64,000 nt of DNA, taken from Telopea speciosissima. Its lineage: Eukaryota; Streptophyta; Magnoliopsida; Proteales; Proteaceae. The stretch lies in contig NC_057924.1 in the NCBI RefSeq assembly GCF_018873765.1, positions 62,001 to 126,000 of the forward strand, given 5' to 3'. Each line of letters begins with the position of its first letter. Positions within the stretch are counted from its first letter, which is position 1. The translations under genes were made by a program, and so were the position numbers. Below the pieces are notes generated by a model. That model did no database searches and was not told where the DNA came from. It saw nothing but the letters and a program-made list of their open reading frames with translations. Of this stretch, positions 1 to 13,000 are shown piece after piece.

Positions 1-480
1 AAGGCTGGTACTGGTTCCAGGAGGTCATGTCTTTGGTTTTAGATGGCCGGGCCTCTATGGTCTTTGCTTTCCGTGAAAGGCAGCTGATTGGCTAGCTAAT
101 CTAGCCTGTGACTCGGGTTCGTCTAGCACTTTCCACCAGGACGATATTCCCACAAGTAAGCTTCAGGTGATCCTAAGGGAGGACAAGGCAGGCTTGCCAA
201 TCCTTAGGAGCTAGGTTTTTTCTTGCCTCAAATTGTATAGGCTTTGAGTGGAGGTAAGGCCTTAAGTGCTCAGTTTCAAGGGCTGGGGTAAGGCGGAATG
301 TCCCCCCCCCCACTGTATTCTTTGATTCTTTTTGGATGTTAATAATATTCTAGGGGCTGGCAGGGTCCCAGGTAATATTCGGGTTAAATATATATATATA
401 TATATAAAGAAAACTACTATGTTAAACTACTGAGGTAGAAGAGGTAGTAAGAGAGATATCCCTTAGTCTCCTTATTTGGT
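1..480. other. Intergenic, no gene seen
   Basis: I see no coding signal or recognised element here. A short run of C lies near 301-310 and a TA microsatellite near 387-406. The sequence may belong to the retroelement-like material that continues to 2850, but no diagnostic motif supports that. Confidence 0.5.
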
Positions 481-499
481 CCCCAAGGCAGCAGTCTGA

Positions 500-1440
500 G
501 GTATTGCTGCACGGCTTGTATCAGAAACTAAGTGATAGCAGCAGGTATAGGGGGGTGAGTGTTGTGGGTATGGACAGGTCAAGAGTCAGTATCGGGTCTG
601 CTGGGTTGAAGAAGGTCGAGGGTCAGTGTTGGGGTAGGTCTCGAGAGTGGTGTGATGGTCCTACCTTTTGGTCGTTGGAGAGTTCTACCGATGAAGGGGC
701 TCTAACGATGGATGGACTTATAATGATGGGGAGATGTCAGAGAATAGAGAGGGAAGTGTCATGGGGGTATAGAGAGGTTGTGGGAGAGAAGAAACCGGGA
801 TAAAGGGGTGAAATTGAGAGTGGGCAGAGATTATCCTGATAAACAGAGAGTTAAAAATATACAATAGAATCGAGATGTACAGATAGGAGGTGGGAGAGAA
901 GAAATCAGCTGGGGTAAGGGAGGAAATCTAGGGATTGGGAGAAGAGGGAGCTATCTGGGAGAAAGAGAAAGATAGAGATATACTCTATCAAGGTGTGAAA
1001 TTGGGAGTGGGCAGAGATTATTGTGATAGACACAGAATTAAAGCCAAAACAGAATCGAGCTGTGTGTAGATAGGTTGTTAGAGAGAAAAAATCGGCTGGG
1101 GTAAGAGAGAAAAATCTAGGGGTTGGGAGATGGGGGAGCTATCGGGGAGAGAGATAAAGATAGTGATATATTCTAAGGGGAGGTCGAAAAAGTAGGACAG
1201 ATAGGTCGTGAGAGATAGATGAAAACGGGGGACAAGAGAGAAAATCAGGGGTTTGGTAGCAGGGGGGAGCTATCGGGAAAGAGGAAGTTAGTGGGAGGGA
1301 GAAGAAAACGGGGGCAGGAAAGAAAATCAAGGGATTGGGAGATGTCGGGAAGAGAGAGAGATCGAGGTAGTTCGTGGAAGAAGGGGGTCGAGGAGGGAAG
1401 AGGGAGGGGTATACCTACCTGGGGGCTCGCCGCTGCCTAG
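500..1440. repeat. Purine-rich imperfect tandem repeat
   Basis: The plus strand is very rich in G and A for about 900 bases. Within it, units share the order 'gtgggcagagatta', 'agaatcgag', 'ggctggggtaag', 'gggagctatc'. One copy runs about 807-985 and a second about 990-1180, a period near 185. Shorter derivatives follow at about 1183-1290 and 1290-1360. Reading frames across it encode only low-complexity Arg/Gly/Glu peptides and are not taken as genes. Confidence 0.7.
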
Positions 1441-1925
1441 GACGGTGGTGTGGTGCCGGAGGATCGACGGCTTAAATAGCTGTTAGCAGTTCAGAGAGCA
1501 GAGAGATAGGCACATGCCATATAAAAATTACAAATTACATTGGGTGACTAATTTATTACTATTCTACTATGTTTGTGTCCTATGTTTGAAGTCTTTATCT
1601 CCTTTGAACTGATCTGTTGATTCTATTGATGTTATTTGCGGCTGCTCTTGATTATGGGATTTATATGATGCTAGTTGTTGCTGCCATATGATGGTGGATT
1701 ATTCTTTATTGCATCATCTGCATTATTTGTCTACGTGTATTGCTACACATGAGGGGGAGATTGAAGTTCGTTTCAGATATTTGAAGATTATTATTGTTAT
1801 CTGCTCTAGTCATCAACTGAAGATTATTATTATTTGTTTGTTCGTGTCATCTGCTCATGTCCTCAACAACAATATTTTCTTATAAAGATGGTCATACTTG
1901 TGGTATTCAGCAACAAGATTCTTTT

Positions 1926-2105
1926 ATTTGGTTCCCAGCAACCTTATGCTGCTACTTGTGGTTCCCAGCAACCTTATGTTGTGCTATGTGGTTCCCAACA
2001 ACCTTATGATATATTATTTGGTTCCCAACAACCTTATGCTGCTACTTGGTTCGCAATAACCTATATTACTCTTTTATCAGTGGTTCGCAGCGACCTATAC
2101 TACAA
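1926..2105 (+). repeat. 30-bp tandem repeat (GSQQPY coding-type unit)
   Basis: Four good copies and one or two decayed copies of a 30-bp unit with core 'ggttcccagcaaccttatg' lie head to tail. The period is a multiple of three, so one frame reads GSQQPY every ten residues. The reading frame is only about 100 codons, has no recognisable domain and ends at 2154. It may be a local duplication in retrotransposon leader or UTR DNA rather than a protein gene. Confidence 0.75.
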
Positions 2106-2549
2106 TTTTATTTGTAACCTCTATTTGAGGCTCATAAGTGCATCTAATCTCTAATAGTCTAATGATGTGATCTTTACTAATCACATCATAGCTACCCTGT
2201 TTTTGGTGTTCTTTTGAATACCTTAATATTTGCAATTTTACTTTCTTCTTTGTGAAGATTACTACTTGCTTTCCTTGAAAAAGTTTTATGATGTTGCTAT
2301 TGCTGTTATGATATTTTGGATTGTTGTTGGTGTTCTCTACCGCTTATTTTGTTCGTTGTTGGCTGAGTTTATTCAACATGAAATTTGTCTCTACTATTGC
2401 TGCTGATGATTGGTGTGCTGATATTACTATCAGAATGAAGTTCTCTGTGCTCACTGGCGTCTACGATTGCTATATATGTTCAAGGTTGGTTCTGCAGTTA
2501 ATTTCTATTCTTGTTGTTCCTAACTGGAGCCTTTGATATATTTACTCTA

Positions 2550-2850
2550 GCTTGAGGGGGAATGCTAAGATAGGTACCATTATGTTGGTGTGTCATTGAC
2601 CACGATAGGGGGGAGTGTCCCTATCGTGGTATATGTTGAGTCTTAGAGTTGATAGAGTTGTTATTGTCTTTTCTTTCTTTCTTTACTTGTAATTAGACAG
2701 CTAGTCTTAGTAGGTCTATTGTTTTGCTATTATAAATAGAGTAGACCATGATAGAATCTAGACTGAATCTATCGTGGTTCAGCATACCTTCTGTTCCTCT
2801 TCCATCGTTCTCTTCTCTCCTCTCTTCACAATTGCAGGTACTGGTTTAAT
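2550..2850 (+). mobile_element. LTR-like 3' end of a decayed copia-type element
   Basis: Two polypurine stretches (about 2551-2562 and 2607-2616) precede sequence beginning TGTCCC with a TATA-like 'tataaatagag' near 2731, the layout of a polypurine tract followed by an LTR. A perfect 12-bp inverted repeat with an 8-nt loop spans 2599-2630, and a related 'ctatcgtggt' recurs near 2770. No internal coding region or second LTR was found in the window, so boundaries and class are inferred. Confidence 0.4.
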
Positions 2851-2879
2851 GTCCTGGTTTCGCTACACAAGGCATAGAT

Positions 2880-4917
2880 GATCCTCTTTATGGGAGTCAA
2901 TCCAATGAAATGGAAGATTTTGAAACCAATGTTGGTGGAAACACGGTGAATGATGGAATGGTTAATGTAAGTGGAAACACATGGAATGATGGAAAGGTCA
3001 ATTCAGGTGGATACAGAATGATGTACAAGTAAGTGGTGAGGATGAAGTAGATGTGGAGTTTCCATTTATGGTTTTGGTTACATTCATGACGACACAATTG
3101 TAGAGCCTTATGTGGGATTGGAAGGGAATTTAAATTAAACAAGAATGCTATTCTTTACATAATAAGTATGCTTAATTTGCAGGATTTGGTACAATGAAGA
3201 AAAACAGCCGTTGTTCTAGGTGGAGTGGAGAGTTTACTGATGCAAATTTTGGTAGCTCAGATGGATAGTGGCTGGTTTTCTGAAAGAGCACAACCATGTC
3301 TTGCCAAGCACTTTGTTTTCAAAACCATAGGACAATGGATTCAATTACAAAGAACAGTGTAAGTCTTTTGCATGTAACTGGTTCAAACAAACCAGATTTA
3401 AGCTGTTTTGGGAAAACAATGTGGCCGCTATCAGAATATCGGTCATCTTGAGAAAGGCACAAGGAATTTACTTGATGAGGAAAAAAAATTGGATGTAAGT
3501 AGGGTTGCTCAAGCAATGCTTGAACAATTTATATGTATGCAAGAAGAGAATCCCAACTTTTTTTTATTCCATTGATTTGAATGATGAATAAAGTCTGAGA
3601 AATGTGTTTCCGATTGATGCAAAAGGTAGGCATAATGATATCAATTTTGCTGATGTGGTTTCTTTGATACCACCTGCCTCACAAACACATGCAAAATGCC
3701 ATTTGTTCCTTTCATTGAGTAAATCATCATTTCAGTCCACATTGCTTGGTTGTGCTTTGCTTGTAGATGAGACTACACCTACTTTTATTTGGGCAATGCA
3801 AATGTGACTTAGAGCAATGGGTAGAAATATGGAATAGCTCCAAAATGAATTCTACCTGATCAAGATGAATTAATGGCGCTTTTGCAGAGGTCTTTCCCAA
3901 TGTCTGTCATTGATACTGTTTGTGGCATATTTGAAGAAAGATCCCCAAGAAACTTGGCCATCTAACCTAGATGTATCCAATTTGGAGAAGTTCAATAATA
4001 TCATCTATAGATCATGGACAAAGGAAAAATTTAAGTTTAATGGTGGAAGATGATATATACATATGACCTTAGAGATAAGTAGCTTGGGTCATTATGTCGA
4101 TCAAAGACATTGGGTGCCAATTTTTGTTGGAGATACATTTTTTTTTTTTTTTGGAATGTCTACTACAGTACGATCTGAAAGCATAATTCTTTCTTTGAAA
4201 AATATGTGCGGAAGAAGACCAGGTTTATAGATCAACACATACTGGCACTAGAATACAGGTACAAGGATGAAACTAATGCAGATTTTGCTACATGGCATAG
4301 AGTACCAGCATTGAGATCCTATTCATTGTATGAGAAACAAATGTCAAAAATATATGCGCAGAATTTTCATGAACTTCCAAGTTGAAGTTTCTGGAATTCT
4401 TGCATGCCATCCAACAAAGGAGAAAAAAAGATGGGCCGACCTCATTATTTAGGTTCAGAAGAAGAATTTACAGTGGCATGGGATAAAGACAAAATCAGAG
4501 ATATCGTTTGTGTTGTATGTTTGAATTTAAAGGCTTCCTTTGGAGGCATGCAATGGTTATACTCCAATTCGCAGCTGTTCCAAGAATCCCGTCTCACTAT
4601 ATATTGAAAAGATGGACAGTGGATGCAACGCGTAGTTACACCATACCGAGGCATGCAATGGTTGTACTCCATTTTGCAGCTGTTCCAAGAATCCCATCTC
4701 ACTATATATTGAAAAGATGGACAGTAGATGCAATGCATAGGTACACCATACCGTGGAGTTTAAATTAAATGCAATCAACAAAAAACAGCTACAACGATTT
4801 ATGCCATAGGATGTTTAAGTTTTTCAGAATATGGATCATCTTCGGAAGAATGTTACAGTTTTTGCAATCTCGGTTGTTGGAGAAGCTACAAACCACTGCA
4901 CAGCTATGAGTAACTCT
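2880..4917 (+). pseudogene. FAR1/FRS-family (MULE-transposase-derived) pseudogene, 5' part
   Basis: Conceptual translation in shifting frames gives the landmarks of the plant FAR1-RELATED SEQUENCE family. There is an 'EPYVG' start of the FAR1 DNA-binding domain near 3100, 'ENPNFFYSIDLNDE'-like sequence near 3548, and the transposase-core segment 'STLLGCALLVDETTPTF' near 3736-3786. A SWIM-region 'IPSHYILKRWT' follows near 4590, and C-terminal 'YNDLCHRMFK'-like sequence near 4790. FRS proteins are transcription factors derived from Mutator-type transposases. Many stops and frameshifts break the frame, and the block at about 4547-4643 is repeated at 4655-4755. The frame GEATNHCTAMSNS runs up to 4917, where a retrotransposon interrupts it; the remainder is at 15217. 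Confidence 0.8.
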
Positions 4918-5151
4918 TGTTAATATCAGTGATTTAGATGAGGAAAAGAGAGAAAAAGGAAGTAGAAGAAGTGACTGAACTGCAAGCTTTTGGGGAGAAT
5001 AATATATCATTATTCTCCCCTCTTTCTAATATATATTATAGGGCATCCGAAATACAAAAGAGGACCAAAAGGTCCAAAATACCCCCACTTAACCATTCTC
5101 GGTATTAGCACCAGGCACTAATACCGAGAACAGCATTCTCGACTTCTAACA
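4918..5151 (-). repeat. Outer copia 3' LTR
   Basis: This 234-bp direct repeat matches 14976-15211. In plus-strand view it starts TGTTAATATCAG and ends TTCTAACA, so it has TG...CA ends in either orientation. The adjoining polypurine tract (5152-5169, reading ctccccctcaagctggag on the plus strand) shows that this is the downstream LTR of a minus-strand element. Confidence 0.93.
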
Positions 5152-5229
5152 CTCCCCCTCAAGCTGGAGCATAGATATTAATCATGCCCAGCTTGTTACA
5201 AATATAATCGATTCTCACACCCCTCCCCA

Positions 5230-8200
5230 AAGACTTAGTAAAAACATCAGCAAGCTATTCTCCAGTACGAACATGCTGTGGAGCAACAAGACCTTCTTGT
5301 AGTTTCTCTCGAACAAAATGACAATCAACCTCTATGTGTTTTGTCCTTTCATGGAACACAGGGTTGGAAGCAATATGGATAGCAGCTTGATTGTCACACC
5401 ATAACTGTGTAGGAGACTTGTCTACAAACTTCAATTCAGCCACCAACTGCTTCATCCACATCAATTCACAAGTAATTTGGGTCATAGCTCGGTACTCTGA
5501 CTCTGCACTCAATCTGGCTACTACTGGCTGTTTCTTACTCTTCCTTCCAAGACACCAAATTTCCTCCCACAAAGACACAATATCCAGTAGTAGATCTCCT
5601 ATCCACAAGAGATCCGGCCCAATCAGCATCACAAAATCCCTCAACCCGTCCATGACCATGATCAGTGTAGAGTAGACCACGGCCTAAAGCCTTTTTCAGG
5701 TACCTCAAAATTCGAATCACAACATCCTAATGTGACGTCCTTGGAAAGGCCAGAAACTGACTCACTACACTGACTGGAAAAGCAATGCCCAGTCGAGTCA
5801 CAGTGAGATAATTCAATTTACCAACAAGTCTTCGATATTTTTCCGGGTCATCAAGAACATCACCACTATCACCTGCCAACTTCAAATTTGGGTCCATTGG
5901 AGTATCCAAGGGTTTAGACCCAAGCATACCTCTTTCTGTAAGCAAGTCAAGGACATACTTTCTCTGGGAGAGAGAAATACCTTTGCTAGACTGAGCAACC
6001 TCGACCCCAAGGAAGTACTTCCACTTGCCAAGATCCTTGGTCTGAAATTTATACTGTAAATGTACTTTCAGTTGCTTAATACCTTCAACATCATCACCAG
6101 TGATGACGATATCATCTACATATACCACAAAAAATAACCTACCTACCAGCTTTGCTATGTCGATAGAACACCGAATGATCACTGCCACACCGAGTCAACC
6201 CAAACTCCAAAACAACATCAAAAAATCTCCCAAACCAGGCTCTAGGAGATTGCTTCAAACCATACAACGACTTCCTGAGTTTGCAAACCAAACCAGACTC
6301 CTCTGAGCATGAAACCTAGGAGGTTGCTCCATATACACCTCCTCAAGGAGATTACCATGAAGGAACGCATTCTTCACATCCAACTGAGAAAGTGGCCATT
6401 GATGAGAAGCAGCAAGAGAAATCAAGAGACGAACAGAGGCAAGCTTGGCAACCGGGGAAAAAGTATCAAAATAATCAACCCCATAGACCTAGGTATAACC
6501 CTTGGCGACCGACCGTGCCTTCAAACGAGCCAAGGAGCCATCTAGATTCACCTTCACAACATACACCCACCGACAACCAACGGCCTTTGCACCAGCAGGT
6601 AAAGGCACCAAATCCCAAGTTCAATTTTCAGCCAAAGTAGATAATTCCTCCTCCATAGCTGTCCTCCAGCCAGAATGGGACAATGCCTTTTAAACAAACT
6701 TAGGAGTAGGATAAGACTCAATAGTGGAGAGACAAAAAGAAAAGTTAGCAGACAAACCTGCATAGGAAACAAAATGAGACAAAGGATGTTTAGTACAATT
6801 ACGAACACCCTTACGATGAGCAATAGGAATATCCAAATCAGAAGGAGGAACACTTAACTGAGGAGTGGGATCTGTAGACAAAGGAGGTGTTGGAGGAGCA
6901 GTAGAGGCTGGGGGTGCTACATCATCACGAGGATGACGAACAAAAGTGAACTGAACCGGAGGAGGTGCTGGCCGAACAGGTGGAGGTGGAGGTGGCAATG
7001 ATGAAACAGCAACCGTTGGAACCTGTGAGACAGGTCGCTGAACCACATACAAAGGAATCTCATCGTCCAACTCAGAAGGAACAAAAGAACCATCACTATA
7101 GGAGGTGGACTCAAAAAAGGAAACATCGGCAGTAACAAAATAATTTTGAAGAATAGGAGAAAAACACCGATAACCTTTTTGAGTCCGCGAATGACCAAGG
7201 AAAATACACTTAATTGCTTTAGGATCTGACTTGGACAAACCGGGACGATGATCACGAATAAAGCAAACACAGCCAAAAATGCTGGGGGGGGTAAAACAAA
7301 AAACGGTTCAGCAAGAAATAAAAGAGAATGAGGAAACCCCCCCCTTATAACACAGAAGATGGCATACGATTTATAAGGAAACAAGCAGTCAAAACGGCAT
7401 CAGCCCAAAATATCTTGGGTACTTTCATTTCAAAAAGGATGCAATCGGTCACCTCCATTAGATGTCTATTCTTCCTTTCAACCACACCATTCTGTTGGGG
7501 TGTGGCTGAATAAGAAGACTGATGTAACATACCACGGTCAACCATAAAAGAATTAAAAGATGCTGAAAAATATTCCAGAGCATTATCACTACGCAAAACA
7601 CGAATATTCGTATTGAATTGAGTCTGAATTTCATTAACAAAAGTACGAAAGGTTGCAAATAAGTCAGAATGATGCTTCATTAGATAAACCCAGGTGACTC
7701 TAGAATAGTCATCAACAAAGGTAACAAAATATTTAAATCCCAACTTAGAAGTAACAGGACAAGGTCCCCATACATCAGAATGTACTAAAGAAAAAGGGTT
7801 CGCGGACCGTTTATTGACTCTAGGGGAATAACTTACACGGTGGAGCTTTCCAAACTGACATGACTCATACTCTAGACTAGAAAGAGAACGAAAACGAGAA
7901 TCTAACTTCTGTAAGCTCTGCAAAGACGGATGACCCAACCGACAATGAACTTGGTGTGGAGACAGAACACTAGAGCAAGCAACTGAAGGAGAGTCTTCAA
8001 GAAGGTACAGCCTCCTATTTCACGTCCCTACCAAGGATCTTCTTCGTCGTAAGATCCTGAAAGACACAAAAATCAGGAAAGAATGTTACTGAACAATTAT
8101 AGGCTTTAGTAATTTTACTAACAGAAAGCAAGTTACACGGGAAGTCAGGTAAACAAAGGACAGAAGACAAAGACAGAGATTTAGTGGGGCTAACGGTACC

Positions 8201-9363
8201 AGTGCCAGTGACTTTGGCACAGGAAAAATCAGCCAAAGTGACACTAGATTCGGTAGATTGAAAGGAGGAAAAATTACTTGACACACCAGACATATGATCA
8301 GATGCACCCGAATCAATGATCCAGGGCCGAGAAGATGAGAAACACGCAGTGGCATTACCTGTCTGCGCAAAAGTAGCTGTGGAGGATGCAGAAGGCTGAG
8401 AAATCTGAAACTGAGTAAACCGAGCATAATCCTCATCTGACAATCTTACCACTTTACCTTCAGCAGATGGAGCAAAAGACTCGGTACTAGCCGCGGAATT
8501 AGCATACTGTGGTGGTTTACTATGAAGTTTCCAACAAAAGCATTGGATATGTCCTGGTCGACCACAATGGTTATAGGTCCTCACAGAACTCACAGAACCA
8601 GAATTTTCACCACCATTACCACCACGACCACCGGTGCCTCCACCACGGCCCCCACTACCTCCACCATTACCTCTCCCTTGGCTAGATGCAACAAGGGCTG
8701 AACTTTCACCAGTAACTAGTGGTGACTCATGTGAACTTTCACGAGAAACATGAAGAACACGAGAAAAAGTATCTGCAAGAGAGACAAACCGATCACCTCC
8801 AAGAATAGTAAAGTGTACTGAGTCATACTCCTCTGACCCAGTACTCCCAAAAATCCCATAACCGCGAGCTGTTCCAGCTGATCTTGCATTTGTTTCAAAT
8901 CGGAACTGATGGGCAACAATGCATTCAACTCTTCAAACATCCGTTTATACTCAGCAAAATATTGGGTCACTGGAGGACCCTTCCTATCAGCATGATAGAA
9001 CTCCTGTGAGACTTCAGCAATGCGAGATAAATTATTCTGTCCAGAATACAGAACATGTAAGTAGTCCCACAACTCCTTCACAATATCTATGTAAGTCACT
9101 AAGTCAACAATATGTGAATCCATACTATTCAGCATCTGCCCCAGAATACGAGCATCGACAATTTCCCATGCTTCATCATCTTCGGGTTTGGCTTTTGTAA
9201 GGTGTTTCTGTTGGCCACGACCCATCAAAACAACCCAAACAATTTTCTTCCACTGCTGAAAGTTACTTACCCCTTCCAATTTCTTCTCTGTAATACACTT
9301 GGAAGAGCTTGAGACAACTTCAGCAACAACTTCTTTTGAATCTCCACTTGTTTCACCCATCAT
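5230..9363 (-). pseudogene. Outer copia gag-pol remnant
   Basis: All copia domains are present in order on the minus strand but spread over several frames. The Gag core starts at the double ATG at 9363 and runs to about 8716. A damaged zinc knuckle and protease motif DSGASDHMS lie within 8593-8015. The GAG-pre-integrase and integrase core (HSDVWGP, FVDDYSRVTWVY, QQNGVVERKN) lie within 7938-7345, and the integrase tail and Pro-rich linker within 7238-6690. Reverse transcriptase follows with YVDDIVIT near 6115, and RNase H with WCDNQAAIHIASNPVFHERT within 5680-5255. Frameshifts between these blocks make it non-functional. Confidence 0.88.
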
Positions 9364-9444
9364 GATCAAGCAAAAAAAATGCAGCTTCAACAAATCAAAC
9401 TTCAACAGAAATATTGGACAGCAATAGTCCCTCCAAAATAAAAT

Positions 9445-9603
9445 TGTTGTAATATGGGTCCAAGGGTAAATCTGTCCATGGGGGTATTCTTGTATGTGGG
9501 TTTTAGTCCCACATTGCTTAGTTATATTTTTGTCATATGATTTCAAGATTATAAATAAAGGCTGGGCTATGATCGATCAAGCCAGTATTCACGGAATTCC
9601 ACA
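9445..9603 (+). repeat. Inner copia 5' LTR
   Basis: This 159-bp LTR begins TGTTGTAATA and ends TTCCACA. A TATA-like box 'tataaataaagg' near 9549 fits the element's own promoter. Compared with 14422-14585 it lacks five bases around 9575. Confidence 0.93.
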
Positions 9604-9616
9604 TGGTATCAAAGCC
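9604..9616 (+). other. Primer binding site of inner copia
   Basis: TGGTATCAAAGCC directly follows the 5' LTR. It resembles the plant initiator-Met tRNA 3'-end complement TGGTATCAGAGC with one change, so reverse transcription was probably primed by tRNA-iMet. Confidence 0.85.
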
Positions 9617-10025
9617 AAAAATATTCCAGGGATATGGGAAGTAAATTTTTTCGTTTTTTTCTCTCTTCTTCTTTTTCTTTTCTGCCATTCTGCCCTAAAA
9701 CCACCCACCGCTAGCCCCTCCACCACTTCCACCACCTACCGCCAGCCTCTCCACCACTTCCACCAGCCACCAACAGCCACCGCCACCGCCTCCGCCAGCT
9801 ACCGCCGACCACCGCCAGCCCTCTCCCTTCCTCCCGCCAACTCTGCAGGTCCCTCCCTCCTTTTTCCGCCACCTCTACACACCTCGGGGGGGGGCTTCCA
9901 CCTTGTTCGAATTTTTTTTCATCCCTTGGTGGTGAGTTGACTCCCACCAAGGGTTCGTTTTTTACCCTATACATGTTCTGATTTTTTTTTGGGGATTTGT
10001 CTTTGCCTATTTTTCTCCAGCCACC
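9617..10025 (+). other. Leader of inner copia
   Basis: This is the untranslated leader between primer binding site and gag. It is strikingly CCACC/CCGCC-rich around 9700-9860, so a frame through it (9494-9940) reads as Pro/Thr/Ser low-complexity peptide. I do not take that as a gene. A pyrimidine-rich stretch follows up to the gag ATG at 10026. Confidence 0.6.
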
Positions 10026-13000
10026 ATGCCTGACGAGTCCGAGATCATGACTACTTCGACTGGTTCTGACGATTCCAACCAGCGGGACTTTGTTCCCTTT
10101 CCGGTGAATCCCATAAAGTTGAATGGCAGCAATTATCTTCTATGGTTTCGTTCCTGTTTATTTGCTATTAGTTCCCGTGGGCTCTCTGGTTATATCACGG
10201 GCACTAAGGTCAGGCCTACAGAGGCTGGATCGGCTCAGGATCGATGGATGAATTCCAATTTTTTGGTGATGTCCTATTTGGTTAATTCCATGGACCAGAC
10301 CATTGTTGGTCGTTATCTGCTCCTTGACACAGCTGCAAAAATTTGGAAGACAACTCATGACACATACTCTCAGGTTGGAAATGCAACCCAATGCTATGAA
10401 CTCCGTCAGAAGCTCCATACTACCAAACAGCTGGAGTTGTCTCTATCCCAATATTACAATACCATGTGCACACTGTGGCAGGAATTGGATTTTCTGGGCA
10501 CATTTAAGGCTACCACGGATGTTGACGCGACGGCCTTCAGGAAGTGGGAGGATGGTCTACGGCTGTTTTATTTTTTGGCCGGCCTCAACATTGAATTTGA
10601 TAATATCAAGTCCAATATTTTGAATCGGGATCCTCTTCCCTCTTTGGAGCAGGCCTATGCCATACTTTCGGCTGAGGACACGAGGCGCACTGCCATAGTT
10701 CATCCTGTCACTCAGGAACGATCAGCCCTTGTTTCTGGTTCTCAATCTTCCCGTGGAAATTCCTCTCATCCTCCTACTGATCGGCCATCTAGTGATCGCC
10801 CGCCTATTAAATGCGATCATTGTGGGAAGGACTGGCACACCAAGGACCGATGTTGGAAGCTTCATGGTCGTCCTACGGATACTCGTGGGCGTGGAAAGGG
10901 GGGTTCCAATCAGCCCAATTCCTCTCGTGCTAATCAGGTTGCTATTGAAGATCCATCTGAACAGTCTCTTTCCTCTGTGATGGCTGAGTTGCATAATCTG
11001 CGGGATATGATGAATCGCTTGGACACATCTTCTTCGGCGTCTGTATCTCCTTCCATGGCGGCTTCGGTTTTGTCTCTACCTGCTCCTTCCAATGCACCTT
11101 CTTCCACAGGTATTTCTTTTGGTGGGAATTGCACCTCGGTCATGCCTGACTCTTGGGTTGTTGACTCAGGAGCAACCTACCATATAACAGGTTCTTCCTC
11201 TGTTTTTACCACATATACTCCTCTTTCAGGCCAGTTAAAGGTTCGGGTTGCTGATGGGTCTCTTTCTTCTATTTCTGGGAAGGGATCTGTTCAGTGCACC
11301 TCCTCTCTCACTCTTTCCTGTGTTTTACATGTTCCTAAGTTTACTACTAACTTGCTGTCCATTAATAATCTAACTAAGGATTTAAACTACAAAGTAATAT
11401 TTTTTCCAACTCATTGTTTATTTCAAGATTTGGAAACGGACAGTACGATTGCATGTGGTAAGGTGGTTGGTGGTCTGTACGTGCTTGAAAGTTCCCGAAC
11501 AACATTGACATCACAACCGGCATCTTCTACTTTTGATTCTGCATTGCTTGAGTTGAATAATTGGCATCGTCGTTTGGGCCATCCCCCGATTGGGGTTTTA
11601 TATGCTTTATTTCCTAGTCTGGTAAAACAATGTAATAAACACAATTTTTCTTGTGATGCTTGCACTTTAGCAAAGCAAACTCGGAGTATTTTTCCTATTT
11701 CAGACAACAGAAGTTTGAGTCCTTTTGGTTTAATTCATTCTGATGTTTGGGGCCCTGCCCATTGTGTTTCTACCTCTGGGTTTCGATGGTTTGTCACATT
11801 TATCGATTGTTTTAGCCAGACGACTTGGGTATATTTGATGCATAGCAAGAGTGATGTGTTCAATTGTTTTATGTTATTCCACAAAATGGTCCAGACGCAG
11901 CTTGATGCCAAGGTGAAGATTCTTCGCTCAGATAATGGCAAGGAATATATGGATGGTGCTTTCCGTTCCTATTTGGACAGCCATGGGATCATATACCAGA
12001 CTTCTTGTGTTGATACTCCCGCTCAAAATGGAGTGGCTGAACGCAAGAACAGACATCTACTGGAGGTAGCTCGTTCCCTTATGTTCACCATGGCTGTCCC
12101 TCCTCGTTTCTGGGGTGATGCCGTGCTTACAGCTACTTACCTCATCAATCGACTTCCATCTCGTGTCTTGGGTGGCTGCTGTCCCTTGGATATGTTGGTT
12201 GGCAAATCCACCTTTGTGGTGCCCTCAAGAGTGTTTGGCTGTGTTGTGTTTGCACGAAATCACCACGTCCATGGTAAGCTTGATCCCAGAGGATTACGGT
12301 GCATTTTTCTTGGTTACTCACCGACTCAGAAGGGCTATAAATGTTACCATCCTCCTACCAGAAAGGTGTTGGTCACCATGGATGTTGTCTTTCGGGAGTC
12401 GAAGGCTTACTTTCCACCGCCAGTACCTCTGCAGGGGGAGACTCAAAGTAATGAAGAGGTCCCGCTGATTGCTCCTTTAGATGTTAAGATACCAACCATT
12501 GAAGATGTTTCTATTAAACTAGAGGATGGAGTTACAAGTCAAGAACAAGAAGTGGGACAGATTGAGCAACAAGTGCAAGGGGAGAGACTTGTGAAACAGA
12601 AATACATTCGGGGAACTGATTTTCCTATAGATGGTCCTCAGTACAAAGAGAAAGAAACCACCACTGCTGCACCACCTATGCAATCGGCATCTGTTCCTAC
12701 TCCAAATCTTGCTCCTAGTCATTCTTCGGGTAAGCCCCCTCTTGATCCTAGTCTTGATTTACCCATTGCTGTTCGCAAACAAAAAAGAAGTTGTACTCAG
12801 CATCCTATCTCAAACTTTGTGTCCTACAACTCTCTAACTCCTGCCTTTCATGCTTTCATATCCTCTTTGTCCTCTGTCTCTATACCTAACACTTGGCAGG
12901 AAGCAATAGCCGAACCAAAATGGAAGGAGGCAATGAATGAAGAAATGCTTGCCCTTGCGAAAAATCAGACCTGGGATTTGGTAAGTTCTCCACATGGGAA

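Noticed and set aside
1926..2105. CRISPR-like array of regularly spaced repeats
   Set aside because: The units are directly adjacent tandem copies with no unique spacers, and the window is clearly plant nuclear DNA.
9494..9974. Pro/Thr-rich open frames on both strands
   Set aside because: They cross the LTR, primer binding site and leader of the inner copia element, and their composition comes from a CCACC/CCGCC-rich tract.
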